A DNA stretch of 64,000 nt from NCBI GenBank assembly GCA_036337295.1, contig JAYZEN010000007.1, positions 558,001 to 622,000 of the forward strand, written 5' to 3'. Position 1 is the first letter of the stretch. Each line of letters opens with the position of its first letter. This stretch comes from Ketobacter sp036337295. GTDB lineage: Bacteria; Pseudomonadota; Gammaproteobacteria; Pseudomonadales; Ketobacteraceae. Position numbers and translations under genes: made by a program. The notes beneath the pieces are model-generated. The model ran no database searches, was not told the origin of the DNA, and saw only the letters and a program-made list of their open reading frames with translations. This document shows positions 60,141-64,000 of this stretch, piece by piece.

Positions 60141-61468
60141 GGTTTGGTGTTGGCACCATGCAGCTCCGGCAGTCGCCAGGCCAGTACGGCGCCCAGCAAC
60201 GAGGTCAGGCCCAGCACCAGGATGGCAAACTCCACACTGCGGTTGCTCAGCAGGGCCAACGCTGAACCCGCTGCCAACAGGACAAAGCCGATTATGGTGT
60301 TGCTGAGCGCCACCAGCGTGGCCCGGTTGCCGGCATTGGCCATATCCATAAGATAGGTGGTTCGCCCCAGTTTCACCCCGGCGTGGCCAACATAGAGGAT
60401 GAGAATGACCACACCGTACCACCAGGGTGAGCTGGCAAATGACCAGTGTTGATGTAACGCTGCCACCACCGCCAATGCCAGGACACCACAGAGTGTGCCG
60501 GTGATCATCAGTACCCTGCGACTGGAAATATCCGACCACAAGCCCCAAAACCGGCCACTGAACAGATTCGCCAGCCCGGTCAGCAGGATCAGCGCTCCCA
60601 GTGTGGAGACACTGCCGCCGCTATAGCGGTTGGCCAGAATCACATAAAAAGGAGCCACCAGTGCGGTGCTGATAAACAGGCTGCGGGTGATCAGAAAGTG
60701 GACCAGCTGGCGGTCCTGCAGCAGGTGTTTGAATAGCTCAAACTGTCCATTGCCTTTGTCTGCATCACCAGCAGGCTGATCGGCCTCTTCCGGAACCGCC
60801 TGATAGTGCAGGGCGGCCAATAACCACAGGCAGCCGGCGACCACCAGCACGATGCTCACGGCGATTTGGTTGGATTCGCTCAGCCAGCCCAGCATGAGCG
60901 TAGCGGCGAAGACAATGCCTGCCAGCCCGGCGATGGAGGTGGCCACGCCGCTGACCGATCCCCGCCGCTGCTGGTCGATGGTTTTACCCTGCACATCCTT
61001 GATTACGATGGAGCACAGGCAACGGGCCAGGCTGAACAGTGTCAACAAGCCCAAAATCAGCCATCCTGCTGCAGCCTCACGCAGCCCCGTAAAGGGCACG
61101 CAACCCATCAAAACAATCGCCAACCCCTGCACGATGCTGCCCAGGCTCCAGAGACCCTTGCGGCGGGGAAAGCGCTGAATCCAGTGTGCCAGGATCAACT
61201 GGGGCAGTAATGCCAGTGCCTCCCGCAATGGCACCAGCCAGCCGATAAACCACACCGGCGCACCCAGGGCGTTCAGCAGCCAGGGCAGCATGAGCTTGAC
61301 GTCCGCCAGGGCGTCGCCGGCTTTGGTCAAACTCAGGGCCACCACATGAACACCAGCGCTCACATCCTGCTTTTCATATGCAGTGGGGGATATATCCTGT
61401 GGTTTGGAGGAGGTGTTGATCGCTTTGGGCAGAAGCCGATGATTGATCCAGCGGTAGAAGCGCTTCAT
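60137..61468 (-). CDS. MFS transporter
   Basis: A 443-residue, 12-helix MFS protein. An N-terminal extension of about 45 residues precedes the first helix (VSAGVHVVALSLTKAGDALAD). PLREALALLPQLILAHWIQRFPRRKG forms the loop after helix 2, where the MFS motif A is degenerate. Substrate unknown. It is transcribed after htpX with a terminator between and is convergent with the NAD-kinase-like gene. Confidence 0.82.
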   Translation of the reverse strand: MKRFYRWINHRLLPKAINTSSKPQDISPTAYEKQDVSAGVHVVALSLTKAGDALADVKLMLPWLLNALGAPVWFIGWLVPLREALALLPQLILAHWIQRFPRRKGLWSLGSIVQGLAIVLMGCVPFTGLREAAAGWLILGLLTLFSLARCLCSIVIKDVQGKTIDQQRRGSVSGVATSIAGLAGIVFAATLMLGWLSESNQIAVSIVLVVAGCLWLLAALHYQAVPEEADQPAGDADKGNGQFELFKHLLQDRQLVHFLITRSLFISTALVAPFYVILANRYSGGSVSTLGALILLTGLANLFSGRFWGLWSDISSRRVLMITGTLCGVLALAVVAALHQHWSFASSPWWYGVVILILYVGHAGVKLGRTTYLMDMANAGNRATLVALSNTIIGFVLLAAGSALALLSNRSVEFAILVLGLTSLLGAVLAWRLPELHGANTKP

Positions 61469-61507
61469 GGCAACAGGCAGAAGAAAAGTCGGTGGGGAGA
61501 AAACGCG

Positions 61508-61529
61508 AAGCCCGCCATGGGGCGGGCTT
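61508..61529 (-). terminator. Rho-independent terminator of htpX
   Basis: On the minus strand AAGCCCGCC (61529-61521) pairs with GGCGGGCTT (61516-61508) across CCAT, followed by CGCGTTTT. It lies 14 bases after the htpX stop. Confidence 0.72.
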
Positions 61530-61543
61530 GCGATCAGCCTGGA

Positions 61544-62428
61544 TCAGGCGTTGCTCAATGCGGCAATGCGGGCATCCAGCGGCGGATGTGAAGAGAACAG
61601 TTTGGCGACCGATCCACTGCGAATACCAAAGGCCACCATGGTGTCGGGCAGGTCGTTGGGCAGTTCCATTTCCGCCTTCAGACGTTGCAGAGCCCGGATC
61701 ATGGCGCCTCGGCCAGCCAGGTCAGCACCGGCTGCGTCGGCGCGGAATTCCCGCCAGCGGGAGAACCACATGACAATGATGCTGGCGAGAATGCCGAAGA
61801 TCATGTCGAAGATGAACACCACAGCCATGTGACCGAACATGCCCAGACCGCCTTCGCCATCGCTGTTGCGGAAGAACTGGTCGATGATGAAGGCTGCAAT
61901 GCGGGCAAAGAACATCACGAAGGTGTTCATGATGCCCTGGATCAAGGACAGGGTGACCATGTCGCCGTTGGCAACATGACCGATTTCATGGGCCAGCACC
62001 GCACGGACTTCTTCGCGATCGAAACGGCTCAGCAGACCTTCACTCACCGCCACCAGGGCGTCATTCTTGTTCCAGCCGGTAGCAAAGGCATTGGAGACCT
62101 GGGATGGGAAGACCGCCACCTCAGGCATCTTGATGCCGGCTTTGGTGGAAAGTTCGTTTACGGTTTCCAGCAGCCACTGTTCGGCGTGGTTGCGGGGTTG
62201 GGTGATGACCTGGGCCCGGGAACTCCATTTCGCCATTTTCTTCGACAGCAGCAGAGAAACGAAGGAACCGGCAAAGCCGAACACGGCACAGAAAATCAGG
62301 AGGGACATCAGGTCAATGTTGGTGCCGTTCTGTTGCAAGTAACCAGGCACCCCCAACAGGCTCAGGGTAATACTGGCGACGGCAATCACGGCCAGGTTGG
62401 TACCAAGGAACAACAGTATGCGCATCAT
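61544..62428 (-). CDS. htpX: HtpX membrane protease
   Basis: A 294-residue M48 zinc protease with the family start MMRILLFLGTNLAVIAV, two N-terminal helices and the catalytic HEIGH (147-151). Two further helices (~160-180, ~195-215) follow, then the third ligand Glu in REFRADAAGAD and the tail SSHPPLDARIAAL. It degrades misfolded inner-membrane proteins, overlapping with FtsH in role. A near-consensus sigma-32 promoter lies 60-90 bases upstream. It is divergent from the DUF2760 gene. Confidence 0.95.
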   Translation of the reverse strand: MMRILLFLGTNLAVIAVASITLSLLGVPGYLQQNGTNIDLMSLLIFCAVFGFAGSFVSLLLSKKMAKWSSRAQVITQPRNHAEQWLLETVNELSTKAGIKMPEVAVFPSQVSNAFATGWNKNDALVAVSEGLLSRFDREEVRAVLAHEIGHVANGDMVTLSLIQGIMNTFVMFFARIAAFIIDQFFRNSDGEGGLGMFGHMAVVFIFDMIFGILASIIVMWFSRWREFRADAAGADLAGRGAMIRALQRLKAEMELPNDLPDTMVAFGIRSGSVAKLFSSHPPLDARIAALSNA

Positions 62429-62488
62429 GGCTGGTTTTCTAACCTCTCTAGGGTAATGAACAATTCAAAATTCATCCGAATGTGGTCT

Positions 62489-62516
62489 ACATCGGGGCGG
62501 TCTGGCGAATTTCAAG
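62489..62516 (-). promoter_or_regulatory. Sigma-32 (heat-shock) promoter of htpX
   Basis: On the minus strand CTTGAAA (62516-62510), 13 bases, then CCCGATGT (62496-62489). The consensus is CTTGAAA-N13-15-CCCCATNT, so there is one mismatch. Start expected near 62482, giving a ~55-base leader. The remaining ~215 bases of the htpX-DUF2760 spacer show no other site I can support. Confidence 0.75.
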
Positions 62517-62732
62517 TGTTTGAAACGCAAGACCAACGGAGGCTTAGACCCATCGGCAGGACAAAGATTCCGACATATCATGTCACTATTTTGTTAAACA
62601 TAAAAGACGATTTTAATGTGGTCTTTATCCTGGGCAGCAAGATGGTAAACTGCGCGGCATTTCCCGCGGCGCAGCAGTAAATGCTGTGTATATGTATTGT
62701 CCGATTGACCTTTGACCAAAGAGTGGAAAACT

Positions 62733-63320
62733 ATGGAATTCAATCCTGTCATGCCCACCTCCATTGACGCGCTGCACCTGATTTTGGGTGGCCTGAGCCT
62801 GGTGTTGCTGCTGGTGGCGCTGCTGCGGGGCGCTGGCAAAAACAGCGATAACAGCACCACGGCTGGGGTAAGCACACCCGCCCCGGGGCCAACACCCGTC
62901 ACCGCTGCAGAACCCAAACCGGCCCCGGTGCTGAAATCCAACGATCCGGAATCCGCCCTGCAATTGCTTGGACTGTTGCAGCAGGAGGCCCGCTTCATCG
63001 ATTTCCTGAACGAAGACCTGACCGGGTTCAGTGATGCTGAAATCGGCGCGGTTTCCCGCGTAGTACATGAAGGCAGCAAGAAACTGCTGGATCAGTATTT
63101 TGCCCTGGCACCGATCCGTACTGAAGAGGAAGAGTCCCGGGTTACCCTGGATGCCGGGTTTGACCCCGCGCAAAACCGGGTTACCGGGAATGTGGTGGGA
63201 GAGCCCCCCTTCAATGGTGTGCTGGTGCACCGCGGCTGGAAGGTGACCAAGGCGGATCTGCCCAGGCTGGCGGAAGGCCATGATCCTAAAATCCTTGCAC
63301 CGGCTGAGGTTGAGTTATGA
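62733..63320 (+). CDS. DUF2760-domain protein
   Basis: A 195-residue protein. An N-terminal membrane helix (LHLILGGLSLVLLLVALLRG, ~12-31) is followed by a Pro/Thr/Ala linker and the DUF2760 domain (~75-195: SALQLLGLLQQEARFIDFL, FSDAEIGAVSRVVHEGSKK, RVTGNVVGEPPFNGVLVHRGW). In many Proteobacteria DUF2760 genes precede one or two Hsp70-type genes, as here, but no role is known. The ATG at 62733 has a good purine-rich site upstream; an upstream in-frame TTG is unlikely. The stop overlaps the Hsp70 start by four bases. Confidence 0.88.
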   Translation: MEFNPVMPTSIDALHLILGGLSLVLLLVALLRGAGKNSDNSTTAGVSTPAPGPTPVTAAEPKPAPVLKSNDPESALQLLGLLQQEARFIDFLNEDLTGFSDAEIGAVSRVVHEGSKKLLDQYFALAPIRTEEEESRVTLDAGFDPAQNRVTGNVVGEPPFNGVLVHRGWKVTKADLPRLAEGHDPKILAPAEVEL

Positions 63321-64000
63321 GTGAGGGCAGCCGATACAGCGTCGGGATTGACCTTGGCACTACCAACAGCGTGCTGGCGTACCTGGACGCGACACCTTCA
63401 GATGCCGACAGTGCAGCGCAAGCGGCCGATTCCGGCAACCCCACGGAACAGGTGCTGGCGGTGGATCAGCTCACTCAGCCCGGGGCGGTGGAAGCCCGCG
63501 CCCAGTTACCGTCTTTTCTTTACCAGGCCCATGTGGCCGAGGTGTCTGCTACGGATTTGAGCTTGCCTTGGGGCGAAAGCGGCTCGCAGCTGGTGGGCTA
63601 TGCAGCCCGTTTTCTTGGGGCCAAAACCCCAATGCGCCTTGTAGCCAGTGCCAAGAGCTGGTTGTGCCATAGTGGCGTTGATCGGCGTTCTCCATTGCTG
63701 CCCCTCAATGCCCCGGACGATGTGGCCAGGATTTCTCCCCTGGCTGCGTCCGCGGCTTATCTGAATCATCTTAAATGCGCCTGGAACCATCGCTTTCCCG
63801 AGCACCCACTGGAGCAGCAGGAGATCACCCTGACGGTACCAGCATCGTTCGATCCTGCCGCCCGGGACCTCACCGCAGAAGCCGCCCGCAGCATCGGCCT
63901 GAACCGGCTGACGCTGTTGGAAGAGCCCCAGGCAGCGCTCTACAGCTGGGTTAACCGCTCCGGTGATCAGTGGCGTGAGCAGGTGTCGGTGGGGGATGTG
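63317..64000 (+). CDS. Hsp70-family protein, 5' part (cut by window edge)
   Basis: 228 codons are visible and the frame stays open to the end. The start YSVGIDLGTTNSVLAYLD is the phosphate-1 loop of Hsp70/actin ATPases, and VPASFDPAARDLTAEAARSI with LLEEPQAALYSWV is the usual continuation of the nucleotide-binding domain. It differs from DnaK in spacing (a longer insertion around 25-60), so it is one of the divergent Hsp70s linked to DUF2760. The start codon overlaps the DUF2760 stop (ATGA). The substrate-binding part is outside the window. Confidence 0.92.
   Translation, partial: MSEGSRYSVGIDLGTTNSVLAYLDATPSDADSAAQAADSGNPTEQVLAVDQLTQPGAVEARAQLPSFLYQAHVAEVSATDLSLPWGESGSQLVGYAARFLGAKTPMRLVASAKSWLCHSGVDRRSPLLPLNAPDDVARISPLAASAAYLNHLKCAWNHRFPEHPLEQQEITLTVPASFDPAARDLTAEAARSIGLNRLTLLEEPQAALYSWVNRSGDQWREQVSVGDV

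Noticed and set aside
1..64000. tRNA, rRNA, CRISPR arrays, insertion sequences, integrases
   Set aside because: None was recognised by eye; the tandem duplications lack spacers and the uniform units of a CRISPR array.

Overview
The window is chromosomal DNA from a gammaproteobacterium, moderately GC-rich and densely coded. Pointers are the ccoNOQP-ccoGHIS order followed by a SafE-type gene, glnK-amtB behind a sigma-54/NtrC-type region, and RlmM, EpmC (EF-P hydroxylase), GreB, PdxB, HtpX and a CnoX C-terminus. The overall feel is a marine or hydrocarbon-associated member of the Pseudomonadales/Oceanospirillales (Marinobacter, Alcanivorax or Ketobacter-like), but genus is a guess. I saw no rRNA, tRNA, CRISPR array, insertion sequence or integrase. 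Both ends cut a gene: a CnoX/YbbN-like gene on the left and an Hsp70-family gene on the right.

Layout. 1-4.1 kb: CnoX tail, two adjacent membrane GGDEF proteins (one apparently active, one degenerate) and a sirtuin. 4.1-8.0 kb: small unknown gene, CPA2/Kef-type antiporter and ClsB-like cardiolipin synthase, all on the minus strand. 8.0-16.5 kb: the complete cbb3 oxidase locus on the minus strand, with an FNR/Anr box placed for class II activation. 16.5-18.7 kb: glnK-amtB with sigma-54 and NtrC-like sites. 18.9-20.3 kb: SCP2 and MaoC genes. 20.5-30.5 kb: two large exported proteins (a Ca-binding-repeat protein and an FG-GAP lipoprotein) around rlmM, an ABM protein, an AmpG-like transporter and a TusA-like gene. 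30.5-44.3 kb: MATE pump, epmC, cytochrome c5, cobO, greB, SDR, ApbE, a PAS-GGDEF-EAL protein, an FtsH paralogue, a DUF4139 protein and a dimeric dUTPase.

44.5-54.8 kb holds the most interesting locus: ten minus-strand genes, several overlapping, that look like one trans-envelope energised machine. They encode two TPR lipoproteins, a small exported protein, a TolQ/ExbB channel, two TolR/ExbD proteins, a TonB/AgmX-like spanning protein, a thioredoxin-like protein and two further periplasmic proteins. The set resembles the Agl-Glt machinery of Myxococcus, here without recognisable motility genes. One of the two ExbD proteins has Asn where the proton-carrying Asp normally sits.

55.1-64 kb: Xni-like exonuclease, fructosamine-kinase-like protein, pdxB, a membrane protein, an NAD-kinase-like protein, an MFS transporter, htpX behind a near-consensus sigma-32 promoter, and a DUF2760-Hsp70 pair. 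Short tandem duplications of 9-18 bp with unrelated sequences recur at gene junctions, several of them overlapping a stop codon.
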